Shown: positions 52,258-60,251 of the stretch, in pieces | How the letters are laid out: the number at the start of each line of letters is the position of its first letter | Position numbering within the stretch: position 1 is the stretch's first letter | Assembly (NCBI GenBank): GCA_963725145.1 | Contig: CAVRXL010000013.1 | Coordinates: 1,178,001 to 1,242,000, forward strand | Direction: 5' to 3' | DNA: 64,000 nucleotides | Origin: DATAEE01 sp963725145 | GTDB lineage: Bacteria > Acidobacteriota > Vicinamibacteria > Vicinamibacterales > 2-12-FULL-66-21 | Notes under the pieces: generated by a model | Databases searched by the model: none | What the model was told of the DNA's origin: nothing | What the model saw: only the letters and a program-made list of their open reading frames with translations | Position numbers and translations under genes: made by a program

Positions 52258-53639
52258 TGAGACGAACGATTCTTCTGGTTGACGACGAAGCCGGCGTGCG
52301 GACGGCGCTGACCGGTGTCCTCAAGGACGAAGGGTACGTCGTCGAAGCGGTGCCGAGCGGCGAGGACTGCCTGGACCGGCTGGCGCGCGGGCCGGTCGAC
52401 CTCGTCATCCTCGACATCTGGCTGCCCGGCATGGACGGCCTCGCGACGCTGCAGCGCCTGCGCGAGCGCCGCGCGGACGCCGTCGTCATCATGATCTCCG
52501 GCCACGGCAACATCGAGTCGGCGGTCAAGGCGATCAAGCTCGGCGCGTACGACTTCGTCGAGAAGCCGTTGTCGCTCGACAAGACCGTCCTCGTCGTCCG
52601 CAACGCGCTGCGCCACCGCGAGCTCGAAGCGGAGAACCGCGCGCTGCGCGCCACCGTCGACCGCCGGCTGGTGATGGTGGGCGACAGCCACGTCATGGCG
52701 CAGCTCCGCGAGCAGGTGGCGATGACGGCGCCCACGAACGGCCGCGTCCTGATCTACGGCGAGAACGGGACGGGGAAGGAGCTGGTCGCGCGCTCGATCC
52801 ACGCGATGAGCCGCCGGCGGAACGGGCCGTTCATCGAAGTCAACTGCGCGGCGATCCCGGAGGAGTTGATCGAATCGGAGCTGTTCGGCCACGTCAAAGG
52901 GGCGTTTACCGGCGCAGTGGCGGATCGGCGCGGCAAGTTCGAGCTGGCCGATGGCGGCACGCTCTTCCTGGACGAGATCGGCGACATGAGCCTGAAGACA
53001 CAGGCGAAGGTGCTCCGGGCGCTGCAGGAGCAGGTGGTCGAGCCGGTCGGCGGCACGTCGAGCGTGAAGGTCGACGTCCGTGTGCTCGCGGCGACGAACA
53101 AGGAGTTGCCGTCGGAAATCCGGACCGGGCGGTTCCGGGAAGATCTGTACTTCCGGCTGAATGTCATCCCGATATTCGTGCCGCCTCTCCGCGATCGAGA
53201 CGCCGACGTTCCCATGCTGGCAGAGCACTTCATGGCCGAGTTCGCCCGCGAGTACGGCCGGCGGCCGAAGAAGCTCGACGCGTCGGCCGGCTCGCGCCTG
53301 AAGGCGTACCGATGGCCCGGGAACGTGCGGGAGCTGCGAAACGTGATCGAGCGCGTGTTTATCCTTGCGCCCGGCGAGACGATTGGCGTTCAGGACCTGG
53401 CATTCCTGGACGGCGGCGCGGACATGGCCGCGATCGACGCCGCGGGCGAGCTCCTGCCGCTCCACGATGCGCGCGATCGGTTCGAGCGCGACTACATCCT
53501 GCGGGCGCTCGCGGCGCAGAACGGCAACATTTCACGCACCGCTGAGCTCCTGGGCGTCGAGCGCAGCAACTTGTATCGAAAGATGCGCGCGTTCGGGATC
53601 GCGCCGAGGCGGGCGGAGACGGAAGAAGAGCCGGTGTAG
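52257..53639 (+). CDS. ntrX: NtrX-type sigma-54-dependent response regulator
   Basis: Response regulator of 460 residues. The receiver domain (about 1-120) has phospho-acceptor Asp in LVILDIWLPGMDG. A central AAA+ domain (about 140-370) has Walker A GENGTGKE, the sigma-54-contact GAFTGA in FGHVKGAFTGAV, Walker B GTLFLDEIGDM and an arginine-finger area FREDLYFRLNV. A Fis-type HTH follows (about 420-455, RTAELLGVERSNLYRKM). The intact GAFTGA indicates real activation of sigma-54 promoters. It starts at GTG directly after a heptamer array and ends in TAG that lies within a hairpin repeat. Confidence 0.94.
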   Translation: MRRTILLVDDEAGVRTALTGVLKDEGYVVEAVPSGEDCLDRLARGPVDLVILDIWLPGMDGLATLQRLRERRADAVVIMISGHGNIESAVKAIKLGAYDFVEKPLSLDKTVLVVRNALRHRELEAENRALRATVDRRLVMVGDSHVMAQLREQVAMTAPTNGRVLIYGENGTGKELVARSIHAMSRRRNGPFIEVNCAAIPEELIESELFGHVKGAFTGAVADRRGKFELADGGTLFLDEIGDMSLKTQAKVLRALQEQVVEPVGGTSSVKVDVRVLAATNKELPSEIRTGRFREDLYFRLNVIPIFVPPLRDRDADVPMLAEHFMAEFAREYGRRPKKLDASAGSRLKAYRWPGNVRELRNVIERVFILAPGETIGVQDLAFLDGGADMAAIDAAGELLPLHDARDRFERDYILRALAAQNGNISRTAELLGVERSNLYRKMRAFGIAPRRAETEEEPV

Positions 53640-53659
53640 GCCCGACCTTCAGGTCGGGC
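53636..53659 (-). repeat. TGAA-loop hairpin repeat, copy 8 (opposite orientation)
   Basis: On the minus strand it reads GCCCGACC-TGAA-GGTCGGGC plus CTAC, as copy 6. On the plus strand the GTAG end supplies the TAG stop of ntrX. It sits between convergent ntrX and ftcD, whose stop is 10 bp away. Confidence 0.85.
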
Positions 53660-53668
53660 GTGCGCGGA

Positions 53669-54562
53669 TCAGGAACGAAGCCTGTTTTCGAGCACCTGAT
53701 CGCCGGTGAAGCGTTCGAGCTGCAGATAATGTTCTGCGGCGCCCACGAGCGCGGCCGACGGCACGAGCCCCACGATTTCGCTCTCGAGGACGGTCACGCC
53801 ATAGCGCTCGGCTTCGCGCTTCACGACCTCGAACACGCGGTGGATCGGAGTCTTTTCGTAGTTCGTCAGGTTCATCGACACCTGGACGATGCCGCGATCC
53901 TCGAGGCGGATCCCCATCGCCTTGACGAACCGAAACCCGCCGCTGCTCTGTCGAATGGCTGCCGCAATCTTCTTCGCCACGTCGAGACGATCGGTGGCCA
54001 GGTTGATGTTGTACGCGATGAGCGGCATGCGCGCGCCGACCACCGAGGCGCCGGCGGACGGATGCGGCTCGGCCGGGCCGTAGTCCGGCTTCCAGGACGG
54101 GTCGCGCATCTTTTCGCGGAGTCCCTCGAACTCTCCGCGCCGGATGTCTTCGAGATTGCGCCGCGCGGGACTGGTGGCAGCCTCCTCATACAGGTAGACC
54201 GGCACGCCGAAGCGTTCGGCGATCGCCGCCGCCGTCGCTTTGGCGAGCGCGACGCACTGGTCCATCTTGACCCCTTCGATCGGCACGAACGGCACTACAT
54301 CCACGGCGCCGAGGCGGGGATGCTCGCCTGAGTGCGCGCGCAGGTCGATCGCGGCGACAGCCCGCTCGTACAGCTTCAGCACCGCTTCCTTCAGCGGCTC
54401 GGCATCGCCGGCCAGGGTGAGGACCGATCGGTTGTGGGACGAGTCGGACGAATGGTCGAGGACGCGGACCCGATCGACTGCGCGGAGCGCCGCGACGATG
54501 CCTTCCACGACATCCAAGCGCCGTCCCTCGCTGATGTTCGGGACGCACTCGATGATGGCCAT
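53669..54562 (-). CDS. ftcD: glutamate formimidoyltransferase
   Basis: Transfers the formimino group of N-formimino-L-glutamate (a histidine breakdown product) to tetrahydrofolate; 297 residues, formiminotransferase domain only, without the cyclodeaminase domain of animals. ECVPNISEGR at the N-terminus, HSSDSSHNRSVLTLAG (catalytic His region), RAHSGEHPRLGAVDVVPFVP and SWKPDYGPAEPHPSAGASVVGAR are diagnostic. An adjacent GTG 3 bp upstream could also start it. No other hut genes are nearby, so histidine degradation must be encoded elsewhere. Confidence 0.93.
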   Translation of the reverse strand: MAIIECVPNISEGRRLDVVEGIVAALRAVDRVRVLDHSSDSSHNRSVLTLAGDAEPLKEAVLKLYERAVAAIDLRAHSGEHPRLGAVDVVPFVPIEGVKMDQCVALAKATAAAIAERFGVPVYLYEEAATSPARRNLEDIRRGEFEGLREKMRDPSWKPDYGPAEPHPSAGASVVGARMPLIAYNINLATDRLDVAKKIAAAIRQSSGGFRFVKAMGIRLEDRGIVQVSMNLTNYEKTPIHRVFEVVKREAERYGVTVLESEIVGLVPSAALVGAAEHYLQLERFTGDQVLENRLRS

Positions 54563-54583
54563 CACGCAGGTTGTACCACAGAC

Positions 54584-54628
54584 CAGATCCGCCGGCCGGC
54601 CGGCGCCGGGTCGCGGCCGGCGGATCTG
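54584..54628. promoter_or_regulatory. 14-bp inverted repeat in ftcD/TPR-gene divergent region
   Basis: CAGATCCGCCGGCC ... GGCCGGCGGATCTG: perfect 14-bp arms separated by 17 bp of G/C-rich sequence. It lies in the divergent gap, immediately before the TTGATC -35 of the plus-strand gene, and could be a regulator site or a repeat element. Confidence 0.55.
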
Positions 54629-54630
54629 CG

Positions 54631-54659
54631 TTGATCTGGCTGCATCCGCGGCTTATAAT
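54631..54659 (+). promoter_or_regulatory. promoter TTGATC-17-TATAAT
   Basis: A consensus -10 TATAAT and a -35 TTGATC (4 of 6) spaced by exactly 17 bp. Transcription is expected near 54666, 12 nt before the ATG at 54678. The -35 lies within a short 10-bp repeat (ATCTGCGTTG, ATCTGGCTGC, ATCCGCGGCT). This is the best promoter for the long rightward run of genes. Confidence 0.8.
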
Positions 54660-54677
54660 CCGTGCGCGCTCAACAGC

Positions 54678-55502
54678 ATGGCCGATTCGCTGCGCCAGGA
54701 CATTCCCGACGACCGCGCCGCGCACGTTCGCATAGAAGAACTCCTCGTCGGCGGCCTCGACCACTACTTCGCCGCTCAGTACGAAGAAGCGATTCATCTC
54801 TGGACGCGCGTGCTGTTCCTCGATCGCGGGCACGCGCGCGCGCGGGCCTACATCGAGCGGGCGCGCAGCGCCATCGCCGAGCGTCAGCGCGAATCGGAAG
54901 AGCTCCTCCATAGAGGGGTCGCGGCATTCAAGGAAGGAGACACGGGCGAGGCGCGCAGTCTCCTCACTCGCGCCGTCGAGCGCGGGGCGTCGGACCCGGA
55001 GGCGCTGGCCGTCCTTGGCCGCCTCGATCGACTCGACGCGCCGATTGACGTGCCCTCGAGTCTGCCGGCGACGTCGGAGTCGCGCCGCAGGGGTGCGACA
55101 GCTGCACCCGCCACCGCGCACCACGACGAACGCGCCTCCTCCAGCGGGCAAGTCTGGGTCCTGGTGTGCGCGATCATCCTGCTCGCCTTCATCGCCGGCG
55201 CCGGCCTGGTCCTGTCCGGGGCTTTGGCCGTCCCGGACTTCGCGCTCGGCTCCGAACGCGGTGGAGCAGCCGTCAGCGGGCGCGCGGAAACGCCGCTGCC
55301 GCTGCCCTCGGCATCGGAAGTCGCTCTCGCACGCGCGCGGGTGCTCTTCGACAAGGGTCGCCTGCGCGACGCGCTGCGTTTGCTCGACACCGTCGCCGCC
55401 GGTGATCCGCTCCAGCCGGACGCCGACCGCCTCCGGGCGGCGATTCAGCGCGCGCTCCTTGCGACAGCCGGGCCGGGCGGGCTCCCGGCACCCCCGCGAT
55501 GA
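54678..55502 (+). CDS. TPR-like protein with one TM helix, unknown
   Basis: Protein of 274 residues. The N-terminal half (about 15-115) is helical with TPR-like repeats (GLDHYFAAQYEEAIHLWTRVLFLDRGHARARAYIERA; GVAAFKEGDTGEARSLLTRAVERG). One TM helix is at about 160-180 (VWVLVCAIILLAFIAGAGLVLSG), and a short C-terminal part carries another repeat-like segment (ARVLFDKGRLRDALRLLDTVAAGDP). This start follows the TATAAT promoter by 18 bp; longer upstream starts have no support. It overlaps the RDD gene by 4 bp. Function unknown; TPRs suggest protein interaction at the membrane. Confidence 0.75.
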   Translation: MADSLRQDIPDDRAAHVRIEELLVGGLDHYFAAQYEEAIHLWTRVLFLDRGHARARAYIERARSAIAERQRESEELLHRGVAAFKEGDTGEARSLLTRAVERGASDPEALAVLGRLDRLDAPIDVPSSLPATSESRRRGATAAPATAHHDERASSSGQVWVLVCAIILLAFIAGAGLVLSGALAVPDFALGSERGGAAVSGRAETPLPLPSASEVALARARVLFDKGRLRDALRLLDTVAAGDPLQPDADRLRAAIQRALLATAGPGGLPAPPR

Positions 55503-56350
55503 GATGCCCGAAGTGCCGGTATATCAGCTTCGAGCGCGGCGAGCGCTGCCGCAACTGCGGCTACGACTTTTCTCTCGCGTCACCGCCTGAAGAGCCGGAA
55601 CTTCCGATGCGCGACGCCGGCCGGGAGCCGGTCGGTCCGTTGACGGACCTGGCGCTGGAGGAACCGGTCAAGGCGGTTGCCTCGGGCGTCGCGGCGACCG
55701 GGACCGAATGGTTCGACCTGCGCCGGCCGCCGGGACGGACGACCGACTTGCCGCTGTTCGGGCCTACGCCCGCGCCGCGGGCCCCGCTGGCGGTTCGCCG
55801 CCCGGCGCAGGATCATGGTGAGCGCGAGTCCCGTCACATTCCACGCCTGCGGTTCGAGCGGGCGGCGGCCGCCGCCCCGTCGATTGACGGTCAATCCGAT
55901 CAAGCGGTCGACGGATCCATGGCCAGCGCGCCGCGCCGCCTCCTCGCGGGAGCCATCGACGCGGCGATCGTAGCGGCCACCGATTTTCTCGTGCTGTATC
56001 TCACGCTTCGGCTGTGCGGATTGAGCTTCGGCGACGCGCTCCTGCTGCCGATCGTGCCGTTTGTCGGGTTTCTGCTTCTGCTGAACGGCGGATACCTTGC
56101 GGCCTTCACGGCCGCCAGCGGTCAGACCATCGGGAAGATGGCCACGGGGATCAAGGTGGTCGGCGTACCCGATGGAGAGGCGGGCGGATACGCCGACCGT
56201 GTCGGCTTCGGCCTCGCGACGCTTCGAACCCTCGCTTACCTGGCCTCGGCGCTCCCAGCCGGGCTCGGCTTCGTGCCCGCCTTCATCGGCCGCGACCGCC
56301 GCGCGCTGCACGATCGCCTGACGGAGACGCGCGTCATAAGGGTTTTTTAG
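55499..56350 (+). CDS. RDD-family membrane protein with N-terminal zinc ribbon
   Basis: Protein of 283 residues. A zinc ribbon (MRCPKCRYISFERGERCRNCGYDF, two CxxC pairs) begins it. A disordered Pro-rich linker spans about 30-140, then the RDD domain (about 145-275) with RRLLAGAIDAAIVAATDFLVLY (the Arg-Asp segment), a GQTIGKMATGIKVV block and FIGRDRRALHDRLTETRV. There are three or four TM helices. The zinc ribbon plus RDD fusion is a known but uncharacterised architecture. RDD proteins may be involved in ion or solute transport; no substrate is indicated. ATGA overlap with the previous gene. Confidence 0.82.
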   Translation: MRCPKCRYISFERGERCRNCGYDFSLASPPEEPELPMRDAGREPVGPLTDLALEEPVKAVASGVAATGTEWFDLRRPPGRTTDLPLFGPTPAPRAPLAVRRPAQDHGERESRHIPRLRFERAAAAAPSIDGQSDQAVDGSMASAPRRLLAGAIDAAIVAATDFLVLYLTLRLCGLSFGDALLLPIVPFVGFLLLLNGGYLAAFTAASGQTIGKMATGIKVVGVPDGEAGGYADRVGFGLATLRTLAYLASALPAGLGFVPAFIGRDRRALHDRLTETRVIRVF

Positions 56351-56356
56351 GTCCCC

Positions 56357-56821
56357 GTGGTCCGGCTGGCGGTTCTCCTCTCGACATTCTTCTACGTGGG
56401 TTATGCGCCGTTCGCGCCCGGCACCGTCGGTTCGGCGGCGGGGCTCGCGGTCTATGCGCTGGTCAGGTGGGTGGGAGCGCCATTCTTCGAAGCGGCAGTG
56501 ATTGCCGCGCTTTTTGCTGTAGGCATCTGGGCTGGAACGGTCACGGAGCGCTATTTCGGAGGGATAGATCCCGGGCCGATCGTCCTCGACGAGGTGGTCG
56601 GCATGCTGATTACGCTGGCCTTCATCCCCGTCGGATGGAGCGGGGCGATAGCCGGGTTCGTCCTGTTTCGTGTGATGGATGTCATCAAACCGTTTCCGGC
56701 CGCGCGTTTCGAGCGGCTGCACGGCGGCCTGGGCGTGATGGCAGACGACGCCATGGCGGCCGTGTACGCGAACCTGGCGCTCCGCGCCGCCCGCTGGGCG
56801 CTCCCCGGCTGGATCGCATGA
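56357..56821 (+). CDS. pgpA: phosphatidylglycerophosphatase A
   Basis: Membrane phosphatase removing the phosphate of phosphatidylglycerophosphate to give phosphatidylglycerol; 154 residues. It contains GYAPFAPGTVGSAAGL, DEVVGMLITLAF (metal-ligand Asp/Glu) and FVLFRVMDVIKPFPAARFERLHGGLGVMADDAMAAVYANL, all typical of PgpA. About four TM segments. It starts at GTG 6 bp after the RDD stop and overlaps cinA by 4 bp. PgpA with plsY and gpsA further along gives this region a phospholipid-synthesis flavour. Confidence 0.92.
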   Translation: MVRLAVLLSTFFYVGYAPFAPGTVGSAAGLAVYALVRWVGAPFFEAAVIAALFAVGIWAGTVTERYFGGIDPGPIVLDEVVGMLITLAFIPVGWSGAIAGFVLFRVMDVIKPFPAARFERLHGGLGVMADDAMAAVYANLALRAARWALPGWIA

Positions 56822-58098
56822 CGGACGGGACCGAAACGCCTGTCTGGCGCTCTGCCGCGATCGTGGCCGTGGGCAGCGAGCTGCTCACGCCGACGCGCAT
56901 CGACACGAACTCGCTGTATCTCACCGAGCAGCTCAACGCGATCGGCGTCGAGGTCGTCGCCAAGGGCGTCGTTGGCGACGATCACCAGGCGGTCGCGGAC
57001 GCCTTCAGGCATGCCGAGTCGCGCGCCGACCTGGTCATCATGACTGGTGGCCTCGGGCCGACCGACGATGACGTGACCCGCGAGGCGGTCGCGGCGGCGC
57101 TCGATCTGCCACTCGAAGAGGACCCGGCCATCGTCGCGCTGATCGAGCGGCGGTTCGCGGCGCGCGGCCTCGAGATGCCGGCAATCAACAGGCGCCAGGC
57201 GCTCGTGCCGCGGGGCGCTCAGGTGCTCGACAACCCGAACGGGACGGCGCCGGGGCTCTGGCTGCAGAGCAGCGACAGCAGTGTGCTCCTCCTGCCCGGT
57301 CCGCCCTCCGAGCTGAAGCCGATGTTCGAAGGCTGGTGCAAGACCGTTGTCGGCACCCGCGGAGGTGTCGTGCCCATCCATCGGCGCCTGGTCCGCATCA
57401 CGGGCCGGACCGAGTCGCACGCCGAAGAAGCCCTCCAGCCGTACTACGAATCCTGGCAGCGCGCCCAGCCGCCGGTCGCGGCGACGATCCTGGCGGCGAT
57501 GGGCCAGATCGAGTTGCACCTGTCGGTGCGCGCCGATGCCGACGCGGCGCGCGACGCGCTGGAGCGCGCCGCGGCCGACGTCCGAGCCGCGCTCGGCGAC
57601 GACGTCGTCAGCGACGACGGAAAGGCGCTGGAAGAGGTCGTCGGGGACCTGCTCCGCGCGCGCGGCTGGACGCTGGCGATCGCGGAGTCCTGCACGGGCG
57701 GCCTGGTGTCGTCGCGGATCACCGACATTGCCGGCAGCTCGGACTACCTGCAGCTCTCGGTCGTGTCGTACAGCAACGCGTCGAAGATCGACGTACTGAG
57801 CGTTCCGCCGGACCTCATCGAGGTGCACGGCGCGGTGAGCGAACAGGTGGCGGCGGCCATGGCGACCGGGGCGCGCGAGCGCGCGCACGCGCACGTCGGG
57901 CTCGGGATCACCGGCGTCGCCGGCCCGGGCGGCGGGACGACGCGGAAGCCTGTGGGCACGGTTGCCATCGCGGTCGTGGGCCCCGACGGCGCGTCACGCG
58001 TCCGAATCCACAAGCTTCGGGGCAATCGGCAGCAGATCAAGACGTGGGCCGCGCAAGTCGCGTTGGATTCCTTGCGGCGCATGCTGCTCCGGCTTTAG
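56818..58098 (+). CDS. cinA: CinA-family protein (competence/damage-inducible; NMN amidohydrolase type)
   Basis: Protein of 426 residues with the two CinA domains. The N-terminal MoCF-like domain (VAVGSELLTPTRIDTNSLYLTEQL; TGGLGPTDDDVTREAVA) is associated with ADP-ribose pyrophosphatase or NMN-related activity. The C-terminal CinA domain (SCTGGLVSSRITDIAGSSDYLQLSVVSYSNASK; GVAGPGGGTTRKPVGTVAIAV), the PncC type, deamidates NMN. NAD recycling is the best-supported role. It overlaps pgpA by 4 bp and ends 10 bp before thpR. Confidence 0.92.
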   Translation: MTDGTETPVWRSAAIVAVGSELLTPTRIDTNSLYLTEQLNAIGVEVVAKGVVGDDHQAVADAFRHAESRADLVIMTGGLGPTDDDVTREAVAAALDLPLEEDPAIVALIERRFAARGLEMPAINRRQALVPRGAQVLDNPNGTAPGLWLQSSDSSVLLLPGPPSELKPMFEGWCKTVVGTRGGVVPIHRRLVRITGRTESHAEEALQPYYESWQRAQPPVAATILAAMGQIELHLSVRADADAARDALERAAADVRAALGDDVVSDDGKALEEVVGDLLRARGWTLAIAESCTGGLVSSRITDIAGSSDYLQLSVVSYSNASKIDVLSVPPDLIEVHGAVSEQVAAAMATGARERAHAHVGLGITGVAGPGGGTTRKPVGTVAIAVVGPDGASRVRIHKLRGNRQQIKTWAAQVALDSLRRMLLRL

Positions 58099-58108
58099 CC
58101 GGACCGAC

Positions 58109-58687
58109 ATGAGACTCTTCGTCGCCATCGATCTCTCCGACAACCAGCGGAAGGAAGCGGCTCGCGCCGCGGACGTCCTGCAACGCGCGCTCGACGGCGC
58201 GAAAGCGCCGCGCGCCGTCCGGTGGGTCGCGGCGCAGCAGCTGCATGTGACGCTCCGGTTCATAGGCGAGGTAGACGAGCCGCTCGGTGCGCGCCTCGCG
58301 GAGGCGCTGGCGCCGCCGCTGACGATTTCTTCCTTCCCCCTCGCGCTCGGCGAGCCCGGCGTCTTCCCTGGCCCCGGTCGCCCGCGCGTCATCTGGATCG
58401 GCCTCGCTGAGGGCATCGAGGGCGCGTCGGCTTCTCACGATGCGATCGAGGAGCGCCTCCGCTCACTGGGTCTTCCGCAAGAGGAGCGGCCCTTCCGGGC
58501 CCACGTGACGCTCGGCCGCGTGCGCGAGATGCGGCCGGCGCACGCCGCGGCACTGCGCGAGGCCATGGCCAGGCTGCGGATCGATCCGGCAACCGCGACG
58601 GTCACGCATGCGACGTTGTATCGTAGTCGTCTGTCGCCCAAAGGCGCTCAGTACGACGCCCTGGTGCGCACGATGCTGGCCGGATGA
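58109..58687 (+). CDS. thpR: RNA 2',3'-cyclic phosphodiesterase (2H family)
   Basis: 2H-superfamily phosphoesterase of 192 residues, hydrolysing 2',3'-cyclic ends of RNA (formerly called 2'-5' RNA ligase). The two HxTx motifs that give the family its name are present: HVTLRFIG (about 47) and HVTLGRVR (about 131). The N-terminus MRLFVAIDLSD is typical. It starts 10 bp after cinA, and plsY overlaps its stop by 4 bp. The cinA-thpR order is common in other bacteria. Confidence 0.92.
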   Translation: MRLFVAIDLSDNQRKEAARAADVLQRALDGAKAPRAVRWVAAQQLHVTLRFIGEVDEPLGARLAEALAPPLTISSFPLALGEPGVFPGPGRPRVIWIGLAEGIEGASASHDAIEERLRSLGLPQEERPFRAHVTLGRVREMRPAHAAALREAMARLRIDPATATVTHATLYRSRLSPKGAQYDALVRTMLAG

Positions 58688-59262
58688 TCCTGCTGCTTGC
58701 TTATCTCCTCGGCTCGATCCCGTTCGCTCTGCTCGTCTCGCGGCGCTTCGGCGGCGTCGATCCGCGCATCGCCGGCAGCGGCAACGTCGGCGCCGCGAAC
58801 GTCATGCGGACGACGACCAGGACGATCGGCGCGGTCGTCCTGCTGCTCGACGTCGGCAAGGGGGCCGCTGCCGTCACCGCTGCACGCGCGGCGGGGGCTG
58901 GGGACGTGGGAGCCGCCGGCGCGGCGCTTGCGGCGATCGTCGGCCACATCTACCCGATTTGGCTGAGGCTGCGCGGCGGCAAGGGGGTCGCCGTCGCGTG
59001 CGGCGCGTTCGCCGTGCTGACGCCGCTGGCGACCGCGGCTGCCGCCGGGATCTTTGCGAGTGTCGTGTGGGCGACCCGCTACGTCTCGCTCGGGTCCGTG
59101 GTCGCGACGGCGGCGCTGGCTCCTCTGGCCCAGGCTGGCGGCGCTCCTCCGCCAATTGTGGTGGGAGCAGCGGCCTCTGCCGGACTCGTCATCTTCCGGC
59201 ATCGCGACAATCTCGTCCGGCTCGTCCGCCGGACGGAGCGCCGAATCGGAGGGCGCGCGTGA
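58684..59262 (+). CDS. plsY: acyl-phosphate:glycerol-3-phosphate acyltransferase
   Basis: Five-helix membrane enzyme, 192 residues, that makes lysophosphatidic acid from acyl-phosphate and glycerol-3-phosphate. AYLLGSIPFALLVSRRFGGVDPRIAGSGNVGAANVMRT is the first signature. The P-loop-like GHIYPIWLRLRGGKGVAVACG and the terminal RHRDNLVRLVRRTERRIGG fit the family. gpsA, which supplies glycerol-3-phosphate, follows with a 4-bp overlap (GTGA), so the two steps are genetically linked. Confidence 0.94.
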   Translation: MILLLAYLLGSIPFALLVSRRFGGVDPRIAGSGNVGAANVMRTTTRTIGAVVLLLDVGKGAAAVTAARAAGAGDVGAAGAALAAIVGHIYPIWLRLRGGKGVAVACGAFAVLTPLATAAAAGIFASVVWATRYVSLGSVVATAALAPLAQAGGAPPPIVVGAAASAGLVIFRHRDNLVRLVRRTERRIGGRA

Positions 59263-60251
59263 GCCGCATCGCCATCCTCGGCGCGGGAAGCTGGGGCACC
59301 GCGCTGGCCATTCATCTCGGGCATGCCGGTCATCACGTCAGGGTGTGGGGACGCGATCCGAAGCTGGTCGCGCGGATGGCGTCGACGCGCGCGAACGCTG
59401 AGTACCTGCCGGACGTGCCGCTGCACGATGCGGTGGAACCGACCGACTCCATCCCGCACGCGCTCGACGCCGCCGACTTCCTGGTAGTTGCCGTGCCGTC
59501 CCACGGCGTCCGGCAGGTCTTGCACCTCGCCGCGACGGCGGTGCCGCCCAACGCCGTCGTCGTGAGCGCGACGAAGGGCATCGAGGCCGATTCGCTGCTG
59601 CGGATGTCTGAGGTCCTCGAAGCGGAGCTGGGCGAGCCCGGGCGGATCGCCGTGCTGTCGGGTCCGAGCTTCGCTCTCGAGGTTGCGCGCCAGCGACCCA
59701 CGGCGGTCTCGGTCGCCTCGCGCGACGCGGCAACCGCCGCACGGGTGCAGAAGGAATTCCGCGGCCGTTACCTCCGCCTCTACGTGACGGACGATGTCGC
59801 CGGGGTCGAAGTCGGAGGCGCCGTCAAGAACGTCATCGCGATCGCCGCTGGCGCCGCAGAAGGACTTGGCCTGGGGCACAACGCGATGGCGGCGCTCATT
59901 ACGCGAGGGCTCGCCGAAATGTCGCGTCTCGCCTGCGCGATCGGCGGGAGGCGGGAAACGCTGGGAGGGCTCAGCGGGCTTGGCGATCTCGTCCTGACGT
60001 GCACGGGCGACCTGAGCCGGAACAGGCGCGTCGGGATCGCGCTCGGACGGGGCCGCCAGCTCGACGAGATTCTCGCCGGCATGCGAATGGTCGCCGAGGG
60101 CGTGAGAACGACGGGCGCGGCGCTGGCGCTCGGCGCGCGCCACGGCGTCGAGCTCCCCATCGCGGCGCAGATGGCGGATGTGCTCAACGGCCGGCGGGCG
60201 CCCCAGGAGGCGCTCGAAGAGCTGATGCTCAGGCGGCAGCGGGCAGAATGA
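59259..60251 (+). CDS. gpsA: glycerol-3-phosphate dehydrogenase (NAD(P)+)
   Basis: Reduces dihydroxyacetone phosphate to sn-glycerol-3-phosphate for phospholipid synthesis; 330 residues. The N-terminal Rossmann motif IAILGAGSWGTALAIHLG, then VSATKGIEADSL, VLSGPSFALEVA, GAVKNVIAIAAGAAEGLGLGHNAMAALITRGLAEM (catalytic Lys) and GLSGLGDLVLTCTGDLSRNRRVG are all diagnostic. GTG start overlapping plsY. ftsY overlaps its stop by 4 bp. Confidence 0.96.
   Translation: MSRIAILGAGSWGTALAIHLGHAGHHVRVWGRDPKLVARMASTRANAEYLPDVPLHDAVEPTDSIPHALDAADFLVVAVPSHGVRQVLHLAATAVPPNAVVVSATKGIEADSLLRMSEVLEAELGEPGRIAVLSGPSFALEVARQRPTAVSVASRDAATAARVQKEFRGRYLRLYVTDDVAGVEVGGAVKNVIAIAAGAAEGLGLGHNAMAALITRGLAEMSRLACAIGGRRETLGGLSGLGDLVLTCTGDLSRNRRVGIALGRGRQLDEILAGMRMVAEGVRTTGAALALGARHGVELPIAAQMADVLNGRRAPQEALEELMLRRQRAE

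Noticed and set aside
49871..52735. 954-codon open frame on the minus strand opposite ntrY
   Set aside because: Rich in Arg/Asp/His with no domain; it is the antisense shadow of the well-supported ntrY and ntrX genes in GC-rich DNA.
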